Positions 19,141-26,713 of a DNA stretch of 40,258 bases are shown piece after piece; within the stretch, counting starts at the first letter, position 1; each line of letters starts with the position of its first letter. A program made the translations under genes and the position numbers. The DNA is from Actinomycetes bacterium (GTDB lineage: Bacteria; Actinomycetota; Acidimicrobiia; Acidimicrobiales; Palsa-688), in contig JAKBBS010000007.1 in the NCBI GenBank assembly GCA_021808425.1, positions 1 to 40,258 on the forward strand. The letters run 5' to 3'. Under the pieces are notes generated by a model that was given only the letters and a program-made list of their open reading frames with translations, was not told the origin of the DNA and made no database searches.

Positions 19141-20100
19141 TCAGCTGTTCGTCCGCCAGTACATACCGGCCATCGCGTCGAACACTGACCCCCCGTTTCC
19201 ACGCCGCATCTCCAGGCTTGCGCCAAGATCCCGGTAGACGGCGCGCACATTTACCGCCATGCGCTCGGCGTCGGTCCACCCCGAATACGGCCCCGTACCG
19301 ATGTCGACGGCCGCGTTAGGCGCGCTCATCCCGGCGTGAAAACGATCCGACGCCTCGGCGGTCAACCACTCGAAGTAGCCGACCAGGTCGTCGAGCACCG
19401 ACGGACCGGCCAACGGGCCGTGGCCCGGCACGATGACGGAGACGTCTAGAGCTGCGATCCTCTTGCACGCGTCGACCCAGTTAGCGACCGGGCCGGCCCA
19501 AACGATCGGGTGACCTCCGTGAAAGACGATGTCGCCGGTGAAGACGACCCGCTCGTCGGGCAGGTACACGACGACGTCCCCGCCGGTGTGAGCCGGGCCG
19601 ACTTCCATAAGGCGAACCGGGCGGTCCCCGACCTGGAGCTCGAGCTCTCCGTCGAAGGTCGCGCTTGGGGCGACGGGGTCGATGCCATTAAAATCGAAAG
19701 AACGAAAGATCCGCTCCAAGAACCGCCCTGTCGCCCCCATCTCGGACGTGTGGGCCATCATCTCGGCGAGCTCGGAAGCCGGCGACTTTGCCATCTCCGC
19801 GGCGCAAGCTGTGGACGCGATGATCTGCGCCCCGGCGACCAGTGAGTTCCCGTAGCAGTGATCGCCATTGGCGTGAGTGTTGACGACCGTTGTGATCGGG
19901 GCAGCCGGTGTAGCCACTCTTCTCAACTCGGCGAGCATTTCCGCCGTCAGTTTCAGGTCGAAAAGCGTGTCTACGAGGAGCGATCCCTCAGACCCGCGGA
20001 CCAGGCCGGCATTGGACCATCCCCAGCTGCCGTCCGGCTGGAGGTAGGCCCACACGCCGTCGGCGACCTCCACTGCCCCTTTCTCATACGGCGAACCCAT
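19141..20100 (-). CDS. Metallo-beta-lactamase-fold hydrolase
   Basis: MBL-fold protein, 319 residues. The metal motif reads THANGDH (His76, Asp80, His81), so the second His of HxHxDH is Asn78. Further ligands are His in GPAHTGGD, Asp in FTGDIVFHGG and His in VPGHGP. The Asn-containing form THxNGDH recurs in one uncharacterised actinobacterial subgroup, so it is a variant rather than a broken site. No substrate is evident. It lies just upstream (on the minus strand) of the GH13 gene. Confidence 0.88.
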   Translation of the reverse strand: MGSPYEKGAVEVADGVWAYLQPDGSWGWSNAGLVRGSEGSLLVDTLFDLKLTAEMLAELRRVATPAAPITTVVNTHANGDHCYGNSLVAGAQIIASTACAAEMAKSPASELAEMMAHTSEMGATGRFLERIFRSFDFNGIDPVAPSATFDGELELQVGDRPVRLMEVGPAHTGGDVVVYLPDERVVFTGDIVFHGGHPIVWAGPVANWVDACKRIAALDVSVIVPGHGPLAGPSVLDDLVGYFEWLTAEASDRFHAGMSAPNAAVDIGTGPYSGWTDAERMAVNVRAVYRDLGASLEMRRGNGGSVFDAMAGMYWRTNS

Positions 20101-20110
20101 GGCTGAGACG

Positions 20111-20437
20111 CTAGCCCGCTGCTATTCCACGGTCGTACAGTTCGACGTCTTCCACCGTGAGGAGCCCTTCTTTGACCATTGGATTGATCTCCGCCAGGAC
20201 AGCTTCGATGCATCCGGCTCGGTCGAGGACCTGGACGATGACAGGCAGGTTGTCCGACGACGACACCAGGCGGGTGGTTTCGATTCTGCCAGAGTGCCCG
20301 AAACCCTCGATAGCCCGGATGACAGTGGCACCGGCGGCGCCGTGATTTCTGGCAACTTGAACTATGGCATCTGCGAGGGAACGGTGCTCGAAGCGATCCC
20401 CCTCTGATATGTAGACGCAGAGCAGCTTTGCTTTTAT
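20111..20437 (-). CDS. DUF190-family protein with no usable start codon
   Basis: The frame from 20437 to the TAG at 20111 encodes a complete DUF190 domain: AKLLCVYISEGDRFEHRSL, then AIVQVARNHGAAGATVIRA, EGFGHSG, LPVIVQVLDR and VKEGLLTVEDVELY. DUF190 genes are often found with crcB. No ATG, GTG or TTG opens this frame; the first in-frame codon that could serve is ATA 20437. An ATG at 20447, two bases after the TAG of crcB and well placed for coupling, is one base out of frame (ATG, T, GAC GCC ATA AAA). Removing one base would give a normal 112-residue protein. Hence a probable single-base frameshift or sequencing error, or less likely an ATA start. Confidence 0.7.
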   Translation of the reverse strand: MKAKLLCVYISEGDRFEHRSLADAIVQVARNHGAAGATVIRAIEGFGHSGRIETTRLVSSSDNLPVIVQVLDRAGCIEAVLAEINPMVKEGLLTVEDVELYDRGIAAG

Positions 20438-20448
20438 GGCGTCACATT

Positions 20449-20820
20449 CTAGACCAACGCCGCCACCGCTATACCCGCTGCAGCAGCGAGGAGCCCGACG
20501 GCCACCGATCCCGCAACGTTAGCGATTGCAGGCTTCATCTCGCCTTCCTCGATGAGGCGGATCGTCTCGAAGGTGAAGGTGGAGAAGGTGGTGTACGCAC
20601 CGCAGAAACCGGTGCCTACGATGGCAACTGGAACGGGGCCGAGGTGGTGGTACGAGACGAGTCCGGCAATCAAGCCGAGCAGCAACGCCCCGCCTGCGTT
20701 TATCACGAAAGTCCCCCACGGAAACGCTCCCTCGGTTCGCCAAGTGACGTACTGGTCCACAACGTAGCGGGCGGGCGCTCCGATGAGACCACCCAAGCCG
20801 ACTTCCAGCAGCGTGATCAC
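20449..20820 (-). CDS. crcB: Fluoride channel CrcB/Fluc (second subunit)
   Basis: Four-helix membrane protein that lets F- leave the cell; two copies pack antiparallel. The 123 residues include GLGGLIGAPARYVVDQ, FVINAGGALLLGLI with the conserved Asn, and GFCGAYTTFSTFTFE with the intact Phe-box motif TTFSTF. The start GTG overlaps the stop of the fusion gene (GTGA). It lies in the same riboswitch-controlled operon as another CrcB domain, which suggests a heterodimeric channel like other paired Fluc proteins. Confidence 0.94.
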   Translation of the reverse strand: MITLLEVGLGGLIGAPARYVVDQYVTWRTEGAFPWGTFVINAGGALLLGLIAGLVSYHHLGPVPVAIVGTGFCGAYTTFSTFTFETIRLIEEGEMKPAIANVAGSVAVGLLAAAAGIAVAALV

Positions 20821-21731
20821 GGCTTCCTCCCCTCCCTGGCCGGCGAGCGGTCCGAAACTACCTGCACGTCGCGACGTACTACCACCCGCCCCGCCACGAG
20901 GTCTGCTATCTCGGGGATGAACTCTTCGATTCGTTCAGCGCTGTCGATCACCATCACCTCAATCGGGATGTCATCGGCGGACCGAAGGAGGTGGCTGGCA
21001 TGAGGGCGGCTCAAGTACCCGAAGCCCTGCTCGCCAGCGATAGCGGTTGCTCCCGCGAGTCCCGCCCGACGTGCCCTGTCGACTAGTTCCACGTACAACG
21101 GCACGCGGCCGTAGCGGTCCGCTTCTGTCATCAAGATGCTGAGGCGCTGATGGCGTTCCGCGGCACCGACTGATGGCGCCTCGAAAGGAGGTGATGAGTC
21201 TGAACGCGACGACACCAGGGCAGGTTGCGACGCGGCCGGGCGCTCAGCCTGCTGGACCTGCTGGACCTGCCGCATTGGCCGCCCGGCGCGGTGCCCCCAC
21301 CGGATCCTCGCAACGACGACCCCCGCCCACACGGCAGCCAGACCGGAAAAAAGAGATCCGGTCAGGTACGCGACCCCCGTCACGGCGTGCCCGTGCTGGA
21401 ATAGTTGGTCTGCCTCCACCATGAACGTCGACCAGGTGGTGTAGGCCCCGATGACGCCACTACCCACGAGCGGCCGCGGGTACTCGCTCGGACGCCAGCG
21501 CTCCTCGAGGAAACAGAGGAGCACTCCGAGAGCGAAACTGCCGCTGATGTTGATCACGAACGTCGACATCGGGAAGGTCCCCGGCCGTGTCGGCAAGGCG
21601 AGGGCCACCTCGTAGCGCAGTCCGGCGCCGATCGCCCCACCTGCGCCGACCGCCAGCAAGATCCCCGGCCGGGGCCAGGCGAACCCCTGTCGCCTCGGCG
21701 TCTCCCGGTTGCGAGCACCCCCGCTTGTCAT
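20817..21731 (-). CDS. crcB: CrcB (fluoride channel)-DUF190 fusion protein
   Basis: 304 residues from ATG 21731. Residues about 20-150 are a CrcB/Fluc domain: GAGGAIGAGLRYEVA, FVINISGSFALGVL and GSGVIGAYTTWSTFMVE. The Phe-box reads TTWSTF, with Trp for the first Phe of TTFSTF. After an Arg/Gln/Ser-rich linker (about 155-205), a DUF190 domain follows (RLSILMTEADRYGRVPLY to AGRVVVRRDVQVV). The downstream genes crcB and DUF190 repeat the same two modules unfused. The start is coupled by ATGA overlap to the leader ORF under the fluoride riboswitch; GTG 21767 is a less likely start. Confidence 0.92.
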   Translation of the reverse strand: MTSGGARNRETPRRQGFAWPRPGILLAVGAGGAIGAGLRYEVALALPTRPGTFPMSTFVINISGSFALGVLLCFLEERWRPSEYPRPLVGSGVIGAYTTWSTFMVEADQLFQHGHAVTGVAYLTGSLFSGLAAVWAGVVVARIRWGHRAGRPMRQVQQVQQAERPAASQPALVSSRSDSSPPFEAPSVGAAERHQRLSILMTEADRYGRVPLYVELVDRARRAGLAGATAIAGEQGFGYLSRPHASHLLRSADDIPIEVMVIDSAERIEEFIPEIADLVAGRVVVRRDVQVVSDRSPAREGRKP

Positions 21732-21808
21732 CGCTGTGCGGAGCCCTTGTTCGATCGACCTGGGCACTGACCGTTCGTCCTTAGGCTTGAGGCTGACGAC
21801 GATCGCAT
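21728..21808 (-). CDS. 26-residue leader ORF between fluoride riboswitch and crcB fusion
   Basis: ATG 21808 follows GGAGAG at a 5-base spacing and reads MRSSSASSLRTNG and on to a TGA (21728-21730) that overlaps the ATG of the crcB fusion (21731). The ribosome site is directly attached to AGCCCGG (21819-21825 on the plus strand as CCGGGCT), which is complementary to CCGGGCT in the riboswitch (21851-21857). Translation of this leader, and through coupling that of crcB, is thus a plausible target of the switch. The peptide is Ser/Arg-rich and resembles nothing known to me. Confidence 0.55.
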   Translation of the reverse strand: MRSSSASSLRTNGQCPGRSNKGSAQR

Positions 21809-21837
21809 TTCGACTCTCCGGGCTGAACGATTCGGTG

Positions 21838-21887
21838 AGTAGGAGTCATCAGCCCGGCAGGCGGTTAAAGGCGAACTCCATCGCCTG
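21838..21887 (-). promoter_or_regulatory. Fluoride riboswitch (crcB motif RNA)
   Basis: On the minus strand the stretch reads GGCGATGGAGTTCGCC, then AACCGCC, then a helix and CTGATGACTCCTAC, all in the order of the fluoride riboswitch consensus. It stands about 110 bases ahead of the CrcB fusion, the class's typical target. Fluoride binding (through bound Mg2+) should turn the operon on. CCGGGCT within it can pair either inside the aptamer or with AGCCCGG, which abuts the leader's GGAGAG; that suggests control of translation initiation. No U-tract terminator is seen. Confidence 0.95.
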
Positions 21888-21935
21888 ACGATTACCCTAG
21901 CGCGGCGCAGGACTGACAGACGAACGCTGCCCTCG

Positions 21936-21965
21936 TGGACAACCCGGGGCGCAACGTCGTATGCT
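21936..21965 (+). promoter_or_regulatory. Promoter of tRNA-Ser
   Basis: TGGACA (21936-21941) and TATGCT (21960-21965) are separated by 18 bases, a good match to the housekeeping-sigma consensus. Transcription would start just ahead of the tRNA 5' end at 21977. Confidence 0.6.
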
Positions 21966-21976
21966 TTCACCCGTCC

Positions 21977-22062
21977 GGAGGGATGCGAGAGCGGCCGAAT
22001 CGGACGGTCTCGAAAACCGTTGTGTCCAGTGGGCACCGTGGGTTCAAATCCCACTCCCTCCG
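21977..22062 (+). tRNA. tRNA-Ser, anticodon CGA
   Basis: The acceptor stem GGAGGGA pairs with TCCCTCC (22055-22061), the discriminator is G22062, and CCA is encoded at 22063-22065. The anticodon stem-loop ACGGT-CTCGAAA-ACCGT gives CGA, reading UCG serine codons. The long variable arm (around GTGTCCAGTGGGCACC) is the class II shape expected for serine. The T arm is GTGGG-TTCAAAT-CCCAC. All parts are intact. Confidence 0.97.
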
Positions 22063-22101
22063 CCAAGGGGTCCTTCCGACCGGTAGGGCCCTGCCAGCAA
22101 C

Positions 22102-22147
22102 TGACCCCCGGTCCGGCGGCCCATTCCGGGTCCCGGACCGGGGGTCA
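22102..22147 (+). terminator. Strong hairpin after tRNA-Ser
   Basis: TGACCCCCGGTCCG (22102-22115) and CGGACCGGGGGTCA (22134-22147) are a perfect 14-bp inverted repeat, plus one further inner G-C pair, with a 16-base loop. No U-tract follows. Placed 40 bases after the tRNA, it is a likely terminator and could also protect the facing small gene on the minus strand. Confidence 0.7.
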
Positions 22148-22205
22148 CAGCCGTGCGGCTCGATCAGCGTCCGATCTCGCCGCTCGCTCGCACTGCCCCT
22201 AACTC

Positions 22206-22409
22206 CTAACCTCGGCGAGCCCTGCCCCATAGGAGGCGAGCGACACCTCCGACGGCTATCACAAGAAGAGTCAACTTGACGACTGTCCAAACGATGCCGA
22301 CCACCGCGTCAACCGCGGAAAGCGCGAACAGCGCCACGACCGCGATTGCAGTGCCCGCAATCGCGGCCTTGACCATCGGATGACTGCGTCGGGCGGGTTC
22401 TATGGACAT
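22206..22409 (-). CDS. Small membrane protein, unknown
   Basis: 67 residues with two hydrophobic helices (about 14-34 and 38-60) and a basic C-terminus GRARRG. GGAGGTG is 4 bases before ATG 22409, a strong ribosome site, which supports expression. No family recognised. It is divergent from the FxsA-like gene. Confidence 0.6.
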   Translation of the reverse strand: MSIEPARRSHPMVKAAIAGTAIAVVALFALSAVDAVVGIVWTVVKLTLLVIAVGGVARLLWGRARRG

Positions 22410-22457
22410 TCGACACCTCCGAGTCGGAGTTCGACTTTTTCAACAGTAGTCTTAAGT

Positions 22458-22937
22458 GTGGTCCTGCTAGGAGCGGTCGTATTCGTCGCCTCTGAGATCG
22501 GCGCGTTCGTCGCTGTGGCCTCCCAGATCGGCGTCCTGTGGGCCCTTCTGCTCCTATTTGGTGTGAGCGCCCTCGGCCCGGTCATAGTCCGCCGGGTGGG
22601 ACTTGGGGTCATCGCCCATACGCAGCAGCGCTTGGCGGCTGGCGGAGTGCCGACTGCTGAGATAACGGATGGCTTCGTGGTCTTCCTCGGGGGCACCCTG
22701 ATCGCCATACCGGGCTTCGTCGGAGACGCCCTCGGGCTAAGCCTGATGCTAGCCCCGGTTCGCCGTCTTTTCGTTAGGCTCGTCGGCCACCGCCTTGCGG
22801 GACAGGTGCACCGCTTCCCCTACGGCCGATCCGGCGATGTTGAAGGCCGATCGGGCGTCGTTGACGCCCGATCGTGGGAGCCGGGCGCACACGGTGGTTC
22901 GCTGGAACGCCCGAGCGACCAAACTCCTTCCGACTGA
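22458..22937 (+). CDS. FxsA-family membrane protein
   Basis: Integral membrane protein of the FxsA family, whose E. coli member modifies F-exclusion of phage T7; the function in actinobacteria is unknown. Helix 1 is VVLLGAVVFVASEIGAFV, helix 2 GVLWALLLLFGVSALGPVIV, then a loop with RLAAGGVPTAEITDGFVVF, then a helix with GGTLIAIPGFVGDALGLSLML and PVRRLFVRLV, the normal family order. The hydrophilic C-terminal tail is low complexity with repeated RSG and GVVDARS. GTG 22458 fits the family N-terminus; ATG 22380 is possible but would overlap the divergent gene. Confidence 0.82.
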   Translation: MVLLGAVVFVASEIGAFVAVASQIGVLWALLLLFGVSALGPVIVRRVGLGVIAHTQQRLAAGGVPTAEITDGFVVFLGGTLIAIPGFVGDALGLSLMLAPVRRLFVRLVGHRLAGQVHRFPYGRSGDVEGRSGVVDARSWEPGAHGGSLERPSDQTPSD

Positions 22938-23078
22938 TCCCCGATTCCCCGAACGGGGCAATGTCCGCGTTGCCCGGGTGACCCTCCAGTCGAAGAATCA
23001 CCCAGGCGCGAAGCGGGCGTAGCCACGAGGCCAGGTCTTGAGGCCGGCTGCCAGTTGAGAGGCAGCTCGTGCATTGGA

Positions 23079-23744
23079 TCAGGCGGCAGCCCCGCTGGAC
23101 GTGGAAGCGGCGGGCGGGGGCCCGAAGCCGAAAGCGGTCCTGCTCGCGCCGATCTTGGTTGTGTCGGTTATAGACGTTGCCGTGTCGGTTCCGGACTGGG
23201 TTAGCGCGCTGATGCGTACCGTGTCCTTAGCCGCTACTGCGCCGATCCCGTTCGCCTGTGAGTCGACGAGGGTTGAGGAGGTTACTGCGTAGGTGTGGCT
23301 GTAACCGTCGGCGCTCGTTACCGTGATGGACGTTGGTGACGCCGAGTTGACGGTTCCGACTTGGCTCTCGACCGTCTGGTAGGTGCCCGACGCCGTCTTG
23401 ACGGTGTACACCCCGTGCAGGACATTGCCGCCCATCATCGGGCCACCGAATCCACCAAAACCAGGACCGAAGTGCCTGCGAGGTCCAAGGGGAGCCGGTG
23501 TGGACGTCGAGCCCGAGGAGGTCCCTGAAGAGCTGGACGAGGAGCTCGTCGAGGAGCCGGAGGTGGTTGTCGCCAGCGACGCCGCGGAACTGTGCGTCGA
23601 AGGAGAGCCGGACAGAGCGAACGCTGCGCCGGCACCCCCGAAGCCGAGGAGGGCGGTGAGGCCAACCGTGGCGGCCGCTCGAGACACTCTCCGCTTCGGG
23701 CGTTTAGGGGACTCGAAGGGCTGATCGTAAGGCTGATCGGTCAT
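23079..23744 (-). CDS. Exported Ser-rich protein, DUF5666-like
   Basis: Start ATG 23744 (MTDQPYDQPF), preceded by AAAGGA. A basic stretch (KRPKRRVSRAAA) and one hydrophobic helix (GLTALLGFGGAGAAFALSG) form a signal peptide or anchor. Then comes a Ser/Thr/Gly low-complexity linker, a Gly/Phe/Met patch (HFGPGFGGFGGPMMGG), and a beta-rich domain (YQTVESQVGTVNSASPTSITVTSADG, here split: YQTVESQVGTV, SITVTSADGYSHTY, DTVRISAL) of the sort called DUF5666. Exposed outside the membrane; function unknown. Confidence 0.75.
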   Translation of the reverse strand: MTDQPYDQPFESPKRPKRRVSRAAATVGLTALLGFGGAGAAFALSGSPSTHSSAASLATTTSGSSTSSSSSSSGTSSGSTSTPAPLGPRRHFGPGFGGFGGPMMGGNVLHGVYTVKTASGTYQTVESQVGTVNSASPTSITVTSADGYSHTYAVTSSTLVDSQANGIGAVAAKDTVRISALTQSGTDTATSITDTTKIGASRTAFGFGPPPAASTSSGAAA

Positions 23745-24017
23745 TTTTTTACATCCTTTCGTTAGTTGCAATGGACGTCGGCCGGCAGCACCGGCACCGC
23801 TTCGACTATTTGATGATCGTTCGCGGCCCTGAGCGGGAACTTAGACATCCTTTGGGATCTTCTGACTTTCGCCTTGGAAAAGCCTTGGAGAAAAGAACCC
23901 GAACTCTGCGCGGGCGCGCCCCGCGGAAACGCCGTCGGAAAATATGCTGGCTGGGCAGATGGCCCCTCGTCACCTTTCATCCAACCCCTCGAAGACCTCG
24001 ATCTAGCCCACAACGCC
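23745..24017. other. Divergent intergenic region
   Basis: About 270 bases between the minus-strand exported-protein gene and the plus-strand GT-C gene, locally richer in A/T than the flanks. It must carry the promoter of the minus-strand gene. The GT-C frame is open through part of it (from 23874), but that stretch lacks hydrophobic or family-like sequence. No repeat or RNA structure stands out. Confidence 0.4.
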
Positions 24018-25310
24018 ATGGCCTCGACTTCACTGAATCGACTCGGCCGGCTTCGTAGCGGCGTCCGCTACTGCATTCCGAGCCTTGCCTTGACAGGACT
24101 CGCCGCTGCCCTCTTCGCCAACCTGCTCCCACCTTTCGACCTGCTCGTGTTCATCCGGGCAGGCCGAGCCATCCTCGACGGGGCAAGCCCGTACGCCCCT
24201 GTCGGCTCGAGCATCTTTCTTACCGGGCACGCCTTCGTCTACCCGCTGTTCGTGGCGTGGATCTTCGCTCCTGTCGCGTTGCTCCCTCTGCATATTGGGG
24301 AGGTTCTCTGCGAGGTCGCTTCCGTGGCGGCGGTCGTCGGCGGCTGCCGCCTGCTCGGTCGGCGCGAACCCCTCGTGCCGGTCTTGGTGCTGGCGAGCGC
24401 CACGACGATCGTCGGCCTGCAGATGGGCACGATCAACGCCTTTTTGATGCTCGGTCTTGGACTCGCTTGGCGATGCAGGGACAGGCATCCGATCATCGCC
24501 GGCGTCCTGATAGGCCTGATCGGTGCGGGCAAGTTGTTCCTCCTGCCGCTCGTCATCTGGCCGATAGTCACGAAGCGATACCGCAGCGCTGTCGTGGCGT
24601 CGCTCACCGCTGCCTTCCTGATCGGCGCAGGGATCATCGTCGGCCCTGTCGGACCAAGCGGCTATCTTGCGATGCTGGGAGTCCTGGAGCGAAACGAGGT
24701 GGCCCACAGCTGGTCGCTCGCCTCCCTGCTGAGCGGCCTCGGAGTTGCAGTCCCGCTGGCGACGACGATCGCACCGCTGCTCGTCGCTGCGGGCCTTGCC
24801 TTACTTTGGAGCCGACGGCACCAATTCGCCGACAAGCAGGTGCTAGGCCTGCTCATACTTGCGAGCCTGTTGGCAAGTCCGATCCTTTGGAGTTCCTATC
24901 TGCTCCTGGCGGAGGCCGCACTTCTGCTCGTCGGGGCAAGCGAACTGACCTTGGCGTTCGCCGGTGTCGCAAGCTGGGTGTTGGTGACCCCTGACGTGGC
25001 CTCGCCGATGCGCATCGCCCTCGGAGCCGCGCTTAGCGGGGTCCTCTTCGTGGCCATGCTCACAGCCCCGGGCAAGGAGCGCCGAAACGCTCGATGGGAC
25101 GTCAGGAGAGTCCTCCGCAGCGAGATAACCGCTACGGTTGCTCTAATGGCGGTTGGGGCCGCCGTACTCGGATACGTCCTACTCCCCCCAGGCCTGCAGA
25201 GTCCTCTCCCCGCCCTCGCGGCTATAGCCGCCGTCGGACTGTGGACGCTCCGTCCTTCAACCCGCTTCGCCGGAAGGGCTCTGCGTTGGGCCAGCCGCAG
25301 ACCGGGTTGA
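24018..25310 (+). CDS. GT-C membrane glycosyltransferase (GT87/DUF2029-like)
   Basis: Polytopic membrane protein with roughly 10-12 hydrophobic helices, about 430 residues from ATG 24018. The first loop after helix 1 has DLLVFIRAGRAILDGASPY, matching the D-x-x-x-Y...G-x-x-P-Y pattern of the mannosyltransferase-like DUF2029 family, followed by FVYPLFVAWIFAPVALLP. Such enzymes use polyprenyl-phosphate sugars outside the membrane; the synthase-like gene at 4511 could supply the donor. The frame opens at 23874, but the upstream part is not membrane-like. The 3' end overlaps the convergent rarA by 54 bases. Confidence 0.82.
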   Translation: MASTSLNRLGRLRSGVRYCIPSLALTGLAAALFANLLPPFDLLVFIRAGRAILDGASPYAPVGSSIFLTGHAFVYPLFVAWIFAPVALLPLHIGEVLCEVASVAAVVGGCRLLGRREPLVPVLVLASATTIVGLQMGTINAFLMLGLGLAWRCRDRHPIIAGVLIGLIGAGKLFLLPLVIWPIVTKRYRSAVVASLTAAFLIGAGIIVGPVGPSGYLAMLGVLERNEVAHSWSLASLLSGLGVAVPLATTIAPLLVAAGLALLWSRRHQFADKQVLGLLILASLLASPILWSSYLLLAEAALLLVGASELTLAFAGVASWVLVTPDVASPMRIALGAALSGVLFVAMLTAPGKERRNARWDVRRVLRSEITATVALMAVGAAVLGYVLLPPGLQSPLPALAAIAAVGLWTLRPSTRFAGRALRWASRRPG

Positions 25311-26645
25311 CCCGCTGCGGGTCGTAAGGTCCTTCTCGGCGCCTTGGGACGACGGCTCGAAGTAACGCCGTCCGTCTAGGACTTCGGGCATGTAGCGCTG
25401 CCCGACCCAACCGCCGTCGAAGTCGTGGGGATAGAGATAGCCCTCCCCGTGGCCGAGCTTGGAAGCACCCGCATAATGACTGTCGCGCAGGTGTGCGGGA
25501 ACCGGACCCGCAGGCCTAGCGCGGACATCTTCGAGCGCCGACCAGACCGCTAGCGCCGTCCTATTGGATTTCGGGGCCATCGACAGGTGAACCACAGCTT
25601 GAGCGAGATTCAGCTGCGCTTCGGGAAGACCCACGTATTCGACCGCATGCGCGGCAGCTGTAGCCACGAGCAGGCTCGTCGGGTCCGCCATGCCGATGTC
25701 CTCACTAGCGAGCACGACCAGACGCCGCGCGATGAAACGCGGGTCCTCCCCAGCGACGATCATCCTCGCGAGCCAGTGCAGGCCCGCGTCGGGGTCGGAC
25801 CCCCTGATCGACTTGATCAAGGCGCTCACCACGTCGTAGTGGTCGTCTCTGCCCCAGGTGATCGCCCTGGCAGAGCGGGCGGTCTCCACGTCGCCCAGCT
25901 TCACATGGCGCGAGTCGCCCGCAACGGCGATCGCCACTTCGAGGGTCGTGAGAAGGGCTCGACCGTCACCACCGACCGAGCCGACCAGGGCATCTGCGGC
26001 GTCGGGGGTGATCGTCGCATCCTCAGCGCTGAGAGCCCGATCGAGAAGGGACTTCAAAGCCGGCTCACTTAGAGGTTCCAGGCGCAGCAAGGTGGAGCGC
26101 GAGAGTAGGGGTCCGTTGACCTCGAAGTAAGGGTTTTCTGTCGTGGCACCGACGAGGGTGAGCGTGCCGTCCTCGACGCTTGGAAGCAACGCGTCCTGCT
26201 GGGACTTGGAGAAACGGTGCACCTCGTCGACGAGTAGCACCGTCGCGATCGACGTTTCGCCGAGGCGCCCCCGGGCCCGCTCCGTCGCGTCCCGCACGTC
26301 TTTGACTCCGGCCGTCACGGCGCTCAGCGCTTCGAAGGCGGAGCCGACGGAGTCTGCGAGCAGCCGGGCGATCGTCGTCTTTCCTGTGCCGGGAGGACCC
26401 CACAGGATCAGCGACGTCAGGCGTCGGGTGTCGACGAGCGCCCGGAGAACTCCTCTCGGGCCCAGAAGGTGGTCCTGGCCGACGACGTCCTCGAGACGAC
26501 GAGGCCGCAGCCTGGCGGCAAGTGGCCCTCTCGCTCGGAGGTTTTCTGCCAGCGCGTGCTCGAAAAGGCTCGGCGAGGATCCCCCGTCAGCGGCCGCCGG
26601 GGATCGCCGGCCGTCGTTGTTTGCCACGACACCACTGTGGCGCAT
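25257..26645 (-). CDS. rarA: Replication-associated recombination protein A (AAA ATPase)
   Basis: Clamp-loader-like ATPase (MgsA/RarA/WRNIP1) acting at stalled forks. Order: PLAARLRPRRLEDVVGQDHLLG, Walker A GPPGTGKTT, Walker B LLVDEVHRF, sensor 1 GATTENPYFEVN, LLSRS with the Arg finger region, then the helical tetramerisation part with DDHYDVVSALIKSIRGSDPDA, ASEDIGMADP and YLYPHDFDGGWVGQRYMP. All are diagnostic. The open frame reaches 26687; ATG 26645 (MRHSGVV) or a GTG shortly after is the likelier start. The C-terminal 30 residues past the family end are low complexity and antisense to the GT-C gene. Confidence 0.95.
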   Translation of the reverse strand: MRHSGVVANNDGRRSPAAADGGSSPSLFEHALAENLRARGPLAARLRPRRLEDVVGQDHLLGPRGVLRALVDTRRLTSLILWGPPGTGKTTIARLLADSVGSAFEALSAVTAGVKDVRDATERARGRLGETSIATVLLVDEVHRFSKSQQDALLPSVEDGTLTLVGATTENPYFEVNGPLLSRSTLLRLEPLSEPALKSLLDRALSAEDATITPDAADALVGSVGGDGRALLTTLEVAIAVAGDSRHVKLGDVETARSARAITWGRDDHYDVVSALIKSIRGSDPDAGLHWLARMIVAGEDPRFIARRLVVLASEDIGMADPTSLLVATAAAHAVEYVGLPEAQLNLAQAVVHLSMAPKSNRTALAVWSALEDVRARPAGPVPAHLRDSHYAGASKLGHGEGYLYPHDFDGGWVGQRYMPEVLDGRRYFEPSSQGAEKDLTTRSGSTRSAAGPTQSPSGEAG

Positions 26646-26713
26646 GGGTGCCCACCCGCGAAACTCGCTAACTTCGAACGGCGCCACTACCTACGCCTAC
26701 CGAGGGAGGACAA

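Noticed and set aside
20099..20407. 102-codon plus-strand frame
   Set aside because: It is the antisense of the DUF190 domain, which is the recognisable protein here.
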